Below are positions 5,935-13,725 of a DNA stretch of 16,844 bases, in pieces (the first letter of the stretch is position 1; every line of letters starts with the position of its first letter). The notes beneath the pieces are model-generated. The model had not been told where the DNA came from and did not search any database. It saw only the letters and a program-made list of their open reading frames with translations. Made by a program: the position numbers and the translations under genes. The DNA comes from an uncultured Lachnospiraceae bacterium (GTDB taxonomy: Bacteria > Bacillota > Clostridia > Lachnospirales > Lachnospiraceae): assembly GCA_910579325.1 (NCBI GenBank), contig CAJTTU010000004.1, positions 60,896-77,739 on the forward strand, read 5' to 3'.

Positions 5935-7470
5935 CTACACCAGCAGACTCTTCCCCGTCATCTCCTCCGGCTGCTTCATACCCATCAGCTGAATCAGCGT
6001 AGGCACGATATCGGCAAGACAGCCGTTTTCTCTCAGCTTATAGCCGTTATGGTCATTAATTAAAATAAAGGGCACTGGGTTTGTGGTATGGGCCGTATAG
6101 GGTTCACTGGTGGCGTAATCCACCATCTGCTCCGCGTTTCCGTGGTCGGCACACAGGAACATGACGCCGTCCATCTTTTTCACCGCCTCCACGGCACGGC
6201 CCACACAGCCGTCCACGGTTTCGATGGCCTGAATGGCGGCTTCCGGCACGCCGGTATGGCCCACCATATCCGGGTTCGCGAAGTTTACGATCACCACGTC
6301 GTATTTGCCGGACTCGATGGCCTCCACCAGCTTATCGCAGACGCCGGGGGCGCTCATTTCCGGCTGCAGGTCATAGGTGGCCACCTTGGGAGACTTGACC
6401 AGAATCCGGTCCTCTCCCTCGTTGGGTTCTTCTACGCCGCCGTTAAAGAAGAAGGTGACATGGGCATATTTCTCCGTCTCGGCGATCCGCGCCTGGGTCA
6501 TATGATGAGCCGCCAGAAATTCTCCGAAGGTGTTGGTAATGGATACTTTATGGAAGGCCACCAGCTTGTTGGGAATCGTCACATCGTATTCCGTAAAGCA
6601 GACATAGCAGGTTTTCACCCGCTCTCCTCTGTCAAAGCCGGAGAATGCGTCGTCACAGAAGGCTCTGGTCAGCTCTCTGGCCCGGTCGGGACGGAAATTG
6701 TAGAATACAACGGAATCGCCGTCTTTGACCGTGGCTAGGGGGCTGCCGTTTTCTTTCAGCACCGTCGGAACCATAAATTCATCGGTTTCCTCTTTGTCAT
6801 AGGACGCCTGGATCGCCTCCGTGGCGCTCTGTCCTGTCACGCCCTCACCGTATACCAGCGCCCGGTAAGCCTTTTCCACCCGCTCCCACCGGTTATCCCG
6901 GTCCATAGCGTAATAACGGCCGCTTATTGTGGCTACTTTTCCCACGCCGATTTTCTTCATCTCTTCTTCCAGCTGGCGGACATATTCCCTGCCCGAGGCC
7001 GGAGGCGTATCTCTGCCGTCCAGGAAACAGTGAACATATACTTTTTCCAGTCCAAAACGCTTCGCCATTTCCACCAGCCCATAAATATGGGTGTTATGAC
7101 TGTGGACGCCTCCGTCGGAAACCAGGCCCATCAGATGAAGGGCGGAATCGTTGGCCCTGCAGTTTTCCATGGCTTTTACCAGCGCTTCATTTTTGAAAAA
7201 ATCCCCGTCCTGAATCTCCTTGGTAATTCTGGTCAGTTCCTGATATACGATACGGCCCGCGCCCATATTCAGATGGCCCACCTCGGAATTGCCCATCTGC
7301 CCTTCCGGCAGGCCCACCGCCAGGCCGCTGGCATAGCCCTTCACAAAAGGACAGGTCCGCATCAGCTCGTCGATCACCGGCGTCTTCGCCTGCGCCACCG
7401 CGTTGCCCTCCGTCTTTTCATTTAATCCATAGCCATCTAAGATCATTAATACTGTCGGTTTTTTGCTCAT
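5935..7470 (-). CDS. gpmI: 2,3-bisphosphoglycerate-independent phosphoglycerate mutase
   Basis: This 511-residue protein is full length for the family. The enzyme interconverts 3- and 2-phosphoglycerate in the cytoplasm using two Mn ions and a phosphoserine intermediate. The N terminus holds LDGYG (11-15, metal ligand Asp12), and MGNSEVGHLNMGAGR holds the nucleophile Ser62. DGRDTPP, the RPDRAREL region, and the C-terminal CADHGNAEQM and AHTTNPVPF segments complete the alkaline-phosphatase-fold metal sites. The start at 7470 has CAGGAG about 11 nt upstream, within the last codons of the broken HEPN gene. It is the last glycolytic gene of the gap-pgk-tpiA-gpmI order. Here 884 bp of degraded genes and stem-loops separate it from tpiA, and no strong promoter of its own was recognised. 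Confidence 0.97.
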   Translation of the reverse strand: MSKKPTVLMILDGYGLNEKTEGNAVAQAKTPVIDELMRTCPFVKGYASGLAVGLPEGQMGNSEVGHLNMGAGRIVYQELTRITKEIQDGDFFKNEALVKAMENCRANDSALHLMGLVSDGGVHSHNTHIYGLVEMAKRFGLEKVYVHCFLDGRDTPPASGREYVRQLEEEMKKIGVGKVATISGRYYAMDRDNRWERVEKAYRALVYGEGVTGQSATEAIQASYDKEETDEFMVPTVLKENGSPLATVKDGDSVVFYNFRPDRARELTRAFCDDAFSGFDRGERVKTCYVCFTEYDVTIPNKLVAFHKVSITNTFGEFLAAHHMTQARIAETEKYAHVTFFFNGGVEEPNEGEDRILVKSPKVATYDLQPEMSAPGVCDKLVEAIESGKYDVVIVNFANPDMVGHTGVPEAAIQAIETVDGCVGRAVEAVKKMDGVMFLCADHGNAEQMVDYATSEPYTAHTTNPVPFILINDHNGYKLRENGCLADIVPTLIQLMGMKQPEEMTGKSLLV

Positions 7471-7478
7471 TTTATTTT

Positions 7479-7865
7479 TTACTCCTGCAAGATAATCTTT
7501 AATTGTTTCATAAAATTTTTCCGCGTTTCGATTTGCTCACTCACATCTTCACGGGAAATAATATAATAATCATCATAGTCGCTGTCATTCCTGATATCAA
7601 ATGGCTCTCCTATAATGTCTGATAATTCAATGTCAAAAATACCTTTTTAATATTCTTTACGAAAATACGCGCACACGCCTGAGTGCTTTGAAAAATCGAC
7701 TCCCTCTAATGCCAGCAAACTTCTCATACAATGAAAAATCGCGTAATATGACCTGTTCGCAGCCCCTTTGTAATCATCATCTGCCGCCAATATTTTCGCC
7801 GATTTGATGCACCGTTCTGCCTGCTCCATACGGTAATCTGATAAATCTGCCAACCTTTTATCCAT
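7479..7865 (-). pseudogene. HEPN-domain protein gene interrupted by an in-frame stop
   Basis: From ATG 7865 the frame reads 72 residues (MDKRLADLSDYRMEQAERC onward, with AANRSYYAIFHCMRSLL) and meets TAA at 7647-7649. The same frame continues with KGIFDIELSDIIGEPFDIRN and DSDYDDYYIIS to a second stop at 7479-7481. The joined protein of about 128 residues matches the HEPN domain (PF05168), whose C-terminal helix normally carries the R-x-x-S/D-DYDD-F/Y segment. Relatives usually have EYIKTGIFD where this has EY-stop-KGIFD, so a small deletion plus substitution created the stop. Such HEPN proteins are encoded after a small nucleotidyltransferase, as here, with an 8-nt overlap. The upstream fragment alone would lack the RNase-motif helix and is probably inactive. 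Confidence 0.82.
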
Positions 7866-8080
7866 ACAAAGTAATCCCTTCTCTCCGAATATTCCGATAC
7901 AGGGAAAGCACCTCGCCATTCTGTTCAAATGTATTTCTGTCGCGCAAAAGCAAAGAGATTTCTATATCATTTTTCAATCCAACCCGGCTGGCAATCCTGC
8001 TGATCTGGCAGCCTGATCGTTTCATCCACAATTTCCGACGTAATATTTCCAATTTCCTTTTCGTCTTTCTTTTTTGACAT
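7858..8080 (-). pseudogene. remnant of an MNT-type nucleotidyltransferase gene
   Basis: The 3' part reads VGLKNDIEISLLLRDRNTF and ends EVLSLYRNIRREGITLYG, which is the typical C terminus of small nucleotidyltransferases that pair with HEPN proteins. An ATG at 8080 opens MSKKKDEKEIGNITSEIVDE in another frame, which stops soon after. No GSxxxG/DxD catalytic core is present in any frame between them. The gene seems to have lost its centre by deletion and to be frameshifted. It ends TTGTATGGATAA, overlapping the HEPN start at 7865, so the pair was once translationally coupled. Confidence 0.7.
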
Positions 8081-8131
8081 GCTGCCACCAGCTTTCCTGC
8101 TTTTATTCCCGCGAAGCAACGAACCAAGTAA

Positions 8132-8270
8132 CCATGCTAAGTGCCCTGAGGGTATGCATGGATATTTGGCGAGCGCCGCGAGGGTCAACGGCTCCGCAGC
8201 TTGCTACGGGGTCGTTGACTTTCAAAAACTCACCCCGGCAGTTCCTTCCAACGCCTGAAGTGAGTTTTGA
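8132..8270. repeat. cluster of three perfect stem-loops between tpiA and the MNT-HEPN remnant
   Basis: Three consecutive inverted repeats are seen. CCATGC/GCATGG lies at 8132-8161, with an inner CCC-TGA-GGG. GTCAACG/CGTTGAC lies at 8184-8219, with inner CCG/CGG pairing. AAAACTCAC/GTGAGTTTT lies at 8225-8268. A small GGCG-AG-CGCC hairpin sits between the first two. No protein was recognised here. The stem at 8225-8268 is the first reached from tpiA and could attenuate transcription, but its U-run is part of the stem. The whole could be a scar or repeat that arrived with the MNT-HEPN genes. The flanks to 8354 contain no other recognisable feature. Confidence 0.6.
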
Positions 8271-8354
8271 CTAATTGTTCCTGCAAGCATCCGCCGGAAT
8301 GCCGTGTGCCGAAAGCGCATTTTGTATTCCAGCAGATTTTAACGGATGTAAAGA

Positions 8355-9104
8355 TTATTTATTATAATTAACGATCTTTCCAAAATCAGCTTTCAGAGAA
8401 GCGCCGCCTACAAGGCCGCCGTCGATATCGGGCTGGGCGAACAGCTCAGGAGCGCTGTCGGCGGATACGCTGCCGCCGTACTGGATACGGATGGCGTCTG
8501 CCGTGGCCTGGCCGTACAGCTCGCCGATGCACTGGCGGATGGCATGGCATACTTCCTGGGCCTGCTCGGTGGTGGCTACCTTGCCGGTGCCGATGGCCCA
8601 GATCGGCTCATAGGCGATGACTGCCTTTGCCGCCTGCTCTGCCGTTACATTCAGAAACGCGATTTTGATCTGCTGACGAATCCAGTCGATAGTGATGCCC
8701 TGCTCCCGCTGCTTTAAAGATTCACCGCAGCAGATGATCGGGGTCAGTCCGTGCTCGAAGGCTTTTAATACCTTTTTATTCACGGTCTCGTCCGTCTCAG
8801 CAAAATACTCCCGGCGCTCAGAATGGCCGATAATCACATATTTCACACCTGCATCTGTCAGCATATCCGGGGCGATTTCTCCGGTGAAAGCGCCTTTCTC
8901 CTCAAAATACATATTTTCCGCGCCGATGGCAATATTGCTGCCCTCGGCGGCCTGCATACAGGGGATAATGGAGATGGCGGGCACGCAAAATACCACGTCC
9001 ACCTCGTCATTGGCCACCAGCGGCTTCAACTCGTTGACCAGAGCCACCGCCTGGCTGGGGGTTTTATTCATTTTCCAGTTTCCTGCGATAATTTTTCTGC
9101 GCAT
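8355..9104 (-). CDS. tpiA: triosephosphate isomerase
   Basis: This 249-residue TIM-barrel enzyme interconverts dihydroxyacetone phosphate and glyceraldehyde 3-phosphate in the cytoplasm. The N terminus GNWKMN supplies Lys11, IGHSERR supplies the catalytic His94, and AYEPIWAIGTG supplies the catalytic Glu166 and starts the flexible lid. YGGSV and GGLVGGASL near the C terminus form the phosphate-binding loops. Length and all catalytic residues are standard. The start at 9104 follows GAGGAG by 8 nt. It follows pgk by 146 bp, and most of that gap is copy 2 of the structured repeat. The next gene downstream should be gpmI but is separated by the MNT-HEPN remnant. Confidence 0.98.
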   Translation of the reverse strand: MRRKIIAGNWKMNKTPSQAVALVNELKPLVANDEVDVVFCVPAISIIPCMQAAEGSNIAIGAENMYFEEKGAFTGEIAPDMLTDAGVKYVIIGHSERREYFAETDETVNKKVLKAFEHGLTPIICCGESLKQREQGITIDWIRQQIKIAFLNVTAEQAAKAVIAYEPIWAIGTGKVATTEQAQEVCHAIRQCIGELYGQATADAIRIQYGGSVSADSAPELFAQPDIDGGLVGGASLKADFGKIVNYNK

Positions 9105-9126
9105 ACTATATACTCCTCTTATTTAT

Positions 9127-9222
9127 AGTCCCGCTACAGTCCTACCAGGCCCCCTAACCTGGAAGAATTTCCGGCCGCAATGCGTCCGTAAATCCTTCCG
9201 GGGCCTGTCCGGACTTCCGCTG
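9127..9222 (-). repeat. structured intergenic repeat, copy 2 (upstream of tpiA)
   Basis: This 96-bp copy folds on the minus strand as four nested stems: AGUCC/GGACU, CAGGCCCC/GGGGCCUG, GGAAGGAUUU/AAAUUCUUCC, and a tip GGACGC/GCGGCC with one A-G mismatch and an AUU loop. Its 3' end lies 22 nt from the tpiA start codon. A 16-bp exact direct repeat, TTTATAGTCCCGCTAC, covers its right-hand start (9122-9137) and recurs just past its other end (9225-9240). Confidence 0.85.
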
Positions 9223-9250
9223 TTTTTATAGTCCCGCTACGGTTACATCT

Positions 9251-10441
9251 TTATTTATCGTTGGCCGCCGCCACGCCCGGCAGTTCCTTTCCTTCCAGGA
9301 ATTCCAGGGAAGCGCCGCCGCCGGTGGAGATATGGGTCATCTTGTCGCCGAAGCCTAACGTATTTACCGCCGCTGCGGAATCGCCGCCGCCGATCACGGT
9401 TACGGCGTCGATGGAAGCCAGTTCCTTTGCCACGGCGATGGTGCCTGCGGCAAAATTTTGCATCTCAAATACGCCCATCGGGCCGTTCCATACCACGGTC
9501 TTGGCATCCTTTAACGCCTCGGCATAGAGCGCTCTGGTCTTCGGTCCGATATCCAGACCCATCTCGTCGTCCTCCATGCTGCCCTCTACGACTCTGGAAG
9601 GCGCGTCATTGGCAAATTCCTTCGCCACTACCGTGTCGACGGGCAGGAGCAGCTTCACGCCCTTGGCCTTTGCCTTCTCCAGCATTTCTTTCGCATAATC
9701 CAGATATTCATCCTCTACCAGAGATTTTCCGATCTTCTCGCCCTGGGCCTTGGCAAAGGTATAGCTCATGCCGCCGCCGATAATCAGTGTATCCACCTTA
9801 TCCAGCAGGTTGTTGATCACGGAAATCTTGGAAGATACCTTGGAGCCGCCCAAGATGGCCACAAAGGGACGCTTCGGATTGTTTACCGCATTGCCCAGGA
9901 AATCGATTTCCTTCTGCATCAGATAGCCTACCACAGCGGTATCCACAAACTGGGTAACGCCTACGTTGGAGCAGTGGGCTCTGTGGGCCGTGCCGAAAGC
10001 GTCGTCCACAAACACATCCGCCAGGGAAGCCAGATCCTTGCTGAAGGCTTCGCCATTCTTTGTCTCTTCCGCGCGGTAGCGGGTGTTCTCAAGCAGCACT
10101 ACTTCGCCGTCCTTCATGGCTTCCACGGCCGCCTTCGCATTGGAACCTACCACCTCCGGGTCTGCGGCGAATTTCACTTTCTGGCCCAGAAGCTCTGTCA
10201 GACGGGCCGCCACTGGTGCAAGGGACAGCTCCGGCTTCGGCTCTCCCTTGGGCTTGCCCAGATGGGAGCAGAGAATCACCTTGCCACCGTCGCCGATCAG
10301 CTTTTTGATCGTGGGCAGAGCAGCCACCAGACGGTTTTCATCTGTGATTTTTCCGTCCTGCAAGGGTACGTTGAAATCACAGCGGACAAGAACTCTCTTG
10401 CCCTTTACATTAATATCATCAACAGATTTTTTATTCAGCAT
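9251..10441 (-). CDS. pgk: phosphoglycerate kinase
   Basis: This 396-residue protein has the normal length of a bacterial Pgk, the ATP-forming step from 1,3-bisphosphoglycerate to 3-phosphoglycerate. Substrate-binding signatures are RVLVRCDFNVPL near the N terminus, SHLGKPKG, and the basic-patch arginines in ENTRYRAEE and GTAHRAHCS. The C-terminal nucleotide domain shows GGSKVSSKI, IIGGGMSYTF, VWNGPMGVFE and the GGGDSAAA loop, ending with THISTGGGASLEFLEG. All hallmark segments are present. The start at 10441 follows AGGAGG by 10 nt. Copy 3 of the structured repeat lies 21 nt upstream of the start codon. gap lies beyond a terminator, so pgk expression depends on readthrough or on a promoter not recognised in the 130 bp between. 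Confidence 0.98.
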   Translation of the reverse strand: MLNKKSVDDINVKGKRVLVRCDFNVPLQDGKITDENRLVAALPTIKKLIGDGGKVILCSHLGKPKGEPKPELSLAPVAARLTELLGQKVKFAADPEVVGSNAKAAVEAMKDGEVVLLENTRYRAEETKNGEAFSKDLASLADVFVDDAFGTAHRAHCSNVGVTQFVDTAVVGYLMQKEIDFLGNAVNNPKRPFVAILGGSKVSSKISVINNLLDKVDTLIIGGGMSYTFAKAQGEKIGKSLVEDEYLDYAKEMLEKAKAKGVKLLLPVDTVVAKEFANDAPSRVVEGSMEDDEMGLDIGPKTRALYAEALKDAKTVVWNGPMGVFEMQNFAAGTIAVAKELASIDAVTVIGGGDSAAAVNTLGFGDKMTHISTGGGASLEFLEGKELPGVAAANDK

Positions 10442-10462
10442 TTCTTAAGTTCCTCCTAATTT

Positions 10463-10558
10463 AGTTCCGCTACAGTCCTACCAAGCCCCCTGGCTCCAGA
10501 AGAATTTCCGGCCGCAAGCGTCCATAAATTCTTCCGGGGCTTGTACGGACTTTCGCTG
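10463..10558 (-). repeat. structured intergenic repeat, copy 3 (upstream of pgk)
   Basis: This 96-bp copy has the same fold as copy 2: AGUCC/GGACU, CAAGCCCC/GGGGCUUG, GAAGAAUUU/AAAUUCUUC, and a tip GGACGC/GCGGCC with the same A-G mismatch. The third base pair of the second stem is A-U here, G-C in copy 2 and U-A in copy 1, a three-way compensatory change. It lies between the gap terminator and the pgk ribosome binding site. Confidence 0.85.
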
Positions 10559-10580
10559 ATTTTGATTAATAATAAACCAT

Positions 10581-10607
10581 AAAAAGGCCCGGTCCTAAGA
10601 CCGGACC
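10581..10607 (-). terminator. intrinsic terminator after gap
   Basis: On the minus strand, GGTCCGGTC pairs with GACCGGGCC (nine pairs, one G-U) around a TTAG loop and is followed directly by TTTTTA. It begins 34 bp after the gap stop codon and should end most gap transcripts before pgk. Confidence 0.9.
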
Positions 10608-10640
10608 CTTTCTACAGGTCTGACTATCTCATCATAGCTC

Positions 10641-11654
10641 TTATGCCAGTTCTGCGAAATATTTGATTGTCCTTACCATCTGGCTGGTGTAGGAGTTCTC
10701 ATTGTCATACCATGAAACTACCTGTACCTCGTACAGATCGTCGGCGATATGGCAAACCATGGTCTGGGTGGAATCGAACAGAGAACCGTAGCTGATGCCG
10801 ATGATATCGGAGGATACGATCTGATCCTCGTTGTAGCCGAAGGATGCGCTGGCCGCCGCCTTCATGGCCGCATTAATGCTGTCCACGGTTACATCCTTGC
10901 CCTTTACAACAGCGGTCAGGATCGTGGTGGAGCCGGTGGGTACCGGAACACGCTGGGCTGCGCCGATCAGCTTGCCGTTTAACTCAGGAATAACCAGGCC
11001 GATCGCCTTGGCCGCGCCGGTGGAGTTGGGAACGATATTCACTGCGCCTGCGCGGGCTCTTCTCAGATCGCCTTTTCTGTGAGGGCCGTCCAGAATCATC
11101 TGATCTCCCGTATACGCATGGATCGTCGCCATAATACCGGACTGGATCGGCGCATAGTCGTTCAGTGCTTTTGCCATAGGAGCAAGGCAGTTGGTGGTGC
11201 AGGAAGCGGCGGAAATAATCGCGTCGTCCTTGGTCAGCGTCTTCTCATTTACGCCGAATACAATCGTCTTTAAGTCATTGCCCGCGGGAGCGGAGATCAC
11301 AACCTTCTTCGCGCCTGCGTCGATATGAGCCTGTGCCTTATCCTTCGCGGTATAGAAGCCGGTGCACTCCAAAACCACATCCACGCCGATCTGTCCCCAG
11401 GGAAGGTCGGCAGCCTTCGGTTCTTTATAGATTGTAATGGTTTTTCCGTCGACAACGATGCATCCCTCGCCGGCTTCCACGGTATGCCCGTCATATCTGC
11501 CCTGGGATGAATCATATTTTAATAAATGCGCCAGCATCTTGGGATCGGTCAGGTCGTTGATCGCCACAACCTCATACCCTTCCGCTCCGAACATCTGTCT
11601 GAATGCCAGACGGCCGATCCGGCCAAAACCATTGATTGCAACTTTTACTGCCAT
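10641..11654 (-). CDS. gap: glyceraldehyde-3-phosphate dehydrogenase, type I
   Basis: This 337-residue enzyme oxidises glyceraldehyde 3-phosphate to 1,3-bisphosphoglycerate with NAD. The Rossmann motif is INGFGRIGR (7-15), followed by INDLTD (32-37), a sequence typical of NAD-preferring glycolytic forms. The nucleophile Cys152 is in SAASCTTNCLAP, and its partner His179 is in ATIHAYTGDQ. The phosphate-site segment GAAQRVPVPTGS and the C-terminal WYDNENSYTSQMVRT are intact. The start at 11654 follows AGGAGG by 8 nt. Its own promoter lies at 11815-11843, with a leader of about 150 nt, and a strong terminator follows, so gap is probably expressed at a higher level than pgk, tpiA and gpmI. Confidence 0.98.
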   Translation of the reverse strand: MAVKVAINGFGRIGRLAFRQMFGAEGYEVVAINDLTDPKMLAHLLKYDSSQGRYDGHTVEAGEGCIVVDGKTITIYKEPKAADLPWGQIGVDVVLECTGFYTAKDKAQAHIDAGAKKVVISAPAGNDLKTIVFGVNEKTLTKDDAIISAASCTTNCLAPMAKALNDYAPIQSGIMATIHAYTGDQMILDGPHRKGDLRRARAGAVNIVPNSTGAAKAIGLVIPELNGKLIGAAQRVPVPTGSTTILTAVVKGKDVTVDSINAAMKAAASASFGYNEDQIVSSDIIGISYGSLFDSTQTMVCHIADDLYEVQVVSWYDNENSYTSQMVRTIKYFAELA

Positions 11655-11808
11655 TGTTCATTCCTCCTAATTCAGTACTACAGCGCCCTTACGCCGCGTC
11701 TGATTCCGGCCCGGTTTTCGTTCCGCAGACGGCTGCCGGCCGGCATTCGCGATAGAAAGGCTTCTGCTTTTCTCAATACCTCATTAATTGTTAAATAATA
11801 CTCAGTTC
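11655..11808 (-). other. long structured leader of gap
   Basis: About 150 nt lie between the predicted gap start site and the ATG. On the minus strand CCGGCC can pair with GGCCGG, and CGTCTG with CAGACG. These stems interleave and so could compete, as in an attenuator. The last bases before the ribosome binding site (CTGTAG, then GAATTAGGAGGAA) resemble those after repeat copy 3, but the rest of the repeat is not recognisable. The rest of the gap, 11844-11969, holds only a weak A/T-rich inverted repeat. Confidence 0.4.
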
Positions 11809-11814
11809 ACTGGT

Positions 11815-11843
11815 ATTTTACCTAATTTCAGGCAAAATAGCAA
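11815..11843 (-). promoter_or_regulatory. promoter for gap
   Basis: On the minus strand, TTGCTA and TAAAAT are separated by 17 nt, giving a start near 11808. It is the best promoter match between the Na/Pi transporter gene and gap. Confidence 0.6.
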
Positions 11844-11969
11844 GTCCCTCTCAGTAAAAAAACTCTACAAACTTTTTACCGGCTGCCCTGTGTTTCTCAG
11901 CATTTCATGCAAAATTTCCGAGGCCATGTATCCATTTCGCGTCCTTCCGCAAACAGGATGCACATCTCC

Positions 11970-13628
11970 CTACATTTCATCTTTTACATATCCGGCAATA
12001 TTATACGCATGATCGGAAACTCTTTCGAAATTCGTCAGAAGATCCAGGAAGGAAACGCCTGCGGGAGGCTGACACTGCTTCTGAACGAGGCGCTCGATAT
12101 GCTCCTCGCGCAGCTCCTCTTCCAGCATGTCCACCCGGTCCTCGTTTTTGGATACCACCCGGACATCCTCCATGCTTTTATCCCTTCTGGCCCGCACGGC
12201 GGCGTCCACGCTGACCGAGACCACATTGCCCACGCCCACGATTTCCTCAAGAGCCATCTCCGAAAAACTCAGGTCATGGGCGATCATATATTCGGTAATC
12301 TCGGCGATATTATCGCTGTGGTCGCCGATCCGCTCCAGATCGTTAATCGTGTAAAACAGGTTGTTAACCGTATGGTTCTGCTGCTCTGTCAGCGCCAGCT
12401 GGCTCACCTTTACCAGGTAAGCCATCAGGATGTCGTTGACCTCGTCCAGATGATTTTCCAGCGCATGCACCTGTTTCAGCTTTTCCGTATCCCGGCTGCG
12501 GATACACTCCACGGAATCCCGGATATTGCGGGCGACCAGCTCTCCCATCTGCACCACCTCATGCAGCACGGAGCTGACGGCCACCGCCGGGGATTCCAGC
12601 AGACGGTCGTCCAGATGAATCGCCGGATACTCCTGGCTTTTTTCCGTCTCCGGCTCATCCTTGATCACCCACTGGGACAGTCCCACCAGCTTATCGGCAA
12701 AGGGAAACAGCACCAGCGTGTTGATCAGATTAAAAAACGTATGGAAGATGGAAATCTGTACCGCATTGATATGGGAGGCCGCCATCACCGGATTGACCAT
12801 CACAAAATACAAATATAAGACAATGCCAAACAGCAGGGAACCCAGTATGTTGAAACTTAAATGAATCACCGCCGCCCGCTTGGCGTTCTTTCCGGCTCCG
12901 GCGCTGGACAAAAGGGCCGTCACACAGGAACCGATATTCTGGCCCAGCGTAATATAGACCGCCGCGTTGGTGGTGACAATCCCATTGATGGCCAGGGATT
13001 GTAAAATACCCACCGAAGCGGAGGAGCTTTGCAGCAAAGCGGTTACTAGGAAGCCTACGAGAGCGCCCAGTATGGGATTTCCCCCCAGGGCGGCAAAGGC
13101 TTTCGCGAAGATCGGAGAATCCGTATAAGGGGCAATAGAGGCGGACATTAAATTCAGCCCGATAAACAAAAGCCCCAGCCCCACAAGAATTTCCCCCACC
13201 ATCTGCCGCCTCTGTTTCTTGGCAAACAGCATAACAAAAGCGCCCACGCCCAAAAGGAAGGGGGCCCAGAAGGTGGGATTCAGAAGTTCCAGCGCTCCGC
13301 CCAGCTGGTTCATGGACACGATCCAGGCAGTGATGGTGGTACCAATATTGGCTCCCATAATAATGCCCACGGCCTGGTTCAGATTCATAATCCCTGCGTT
13401 TACAAAGCCCACCACCATAACCGTGGTAGCTCCCGAACTCTGGATAATGGCCGTCACCAGCGCTCCCACGCCCACCGCCAGCAAACGGTTGCTGGTCAGC
13501 ACCTCCAGAAGATGGCTCATGCTGCTGCCCGCAGACTTTTGGAGCCCGTCTCCCATGATGTGCATTCCGTACAAAAACATGCCTATGCCGCCGCACAGGC
13601 CGAATACCATGCTTAAATCCTGTATCAA
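11970..13628 (-). CDS. Na/Pi cotransporter family protein with C-terminal PhoU-like domain
   Basis: This 552-residue membrane protein is of the NptA/YjbB type, expected to take up or export phosphate with sodium. The N-terminal half has two inverted Na_Pi_cotrans repeats: QSSGATT (63-69) with GANIGTT (92-98), and QSSSAS (200-205) with GQNIGS (229-234). About eight to nine hydrophobic segments lie between residues 5 and 310. From about 335 the protein is soluble and helical with a PhoU-like pattern (for example ERIGDHSDNIAEI and FERVSDHAYNIAGY), a domain that senses or controls phosphate flux in relatives. The start is TTG at 13628, after GGAGG by 7 nt; no ATG lies at a better distance. Transport direction cannot be read from the sequence. 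Confidence 0.92.
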   Translation of the reverse strand: MIQDLSMVFGLCGGIGMFLYGMHIMGDGLQKSAGSSMSHLLEVLTSNRLLAVGVGALVTAIIQSSGATTVMVVGFVNAGIMNLNQAVGIIMGANIGTTITAWIVSMNQLGGALELLNPTFWAPFLLGVGAFVMLFAKKQRRQMVGEILVGLGLLFIGLNLMSASIAPYTDSPIFAKAFAALGGNPILGALVGFLVTALLQSSSASVGILQSLAINGIVTTNAAVYITLGQNIGSCVTALLSSAGAGKNAKRAAVIHLSFNILGSLLFGIVLYLYFVMVNPVMAASHINAVQISIFHTFFNLINTLVLFPFADKLVGLSQWVIKDEPETEKSQEYPAIHLDDRLLESPAVAVSSVLHEVVQMGELVARNIRDSVECIRSRDTEKLKQVHALENHLDEVNDILMAYLVKVSQLALTEQQNHTVNNLFYTINDLERIGDHSDNIAEITEYMIAHDLSFSEMALEEIVGVGNVVSVSVDAAVRARRDKSMEDVRVVSKNEDRVDMLEEELREEHIERLVQKQCQPPAGVSFLDLLTNFERVSDHAYNIAGYVKDEM

Positions 13629-13725
13629 AGCGTTTCCTCCGAATTGCAGTTATGTACGCTCAGAATTCGGTACGACGCTGCGTAAATAAGCCCGTGCCGA
13701 TTCTTTGCCGGTTTCGCGTATATTT

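Noticed and set aside
370..11726. A 15-bp match (CGGTTTTCGTTCCGC) between the region after trpA-like and the gap leader, on opposite strands
   Set aside because: The match does not extend into a shared fold or longer similarity, so chance or a short GC-rich motif is enough.
11854..11879. A/T-rich inverted repeat GTAAAAA/TTTTTAC as terminator of the Na/Pi gene
   Set aside because: The stem is made almost only of A-T pairs and is too weak to call a terminator.
11881..11969. A short minus-strand frame after the Na/Pi gene (MASEILHEMLRN...)
   Set aside because: It is about 20 residues from its first ATG, with no ribosome binding site and no recognised family.
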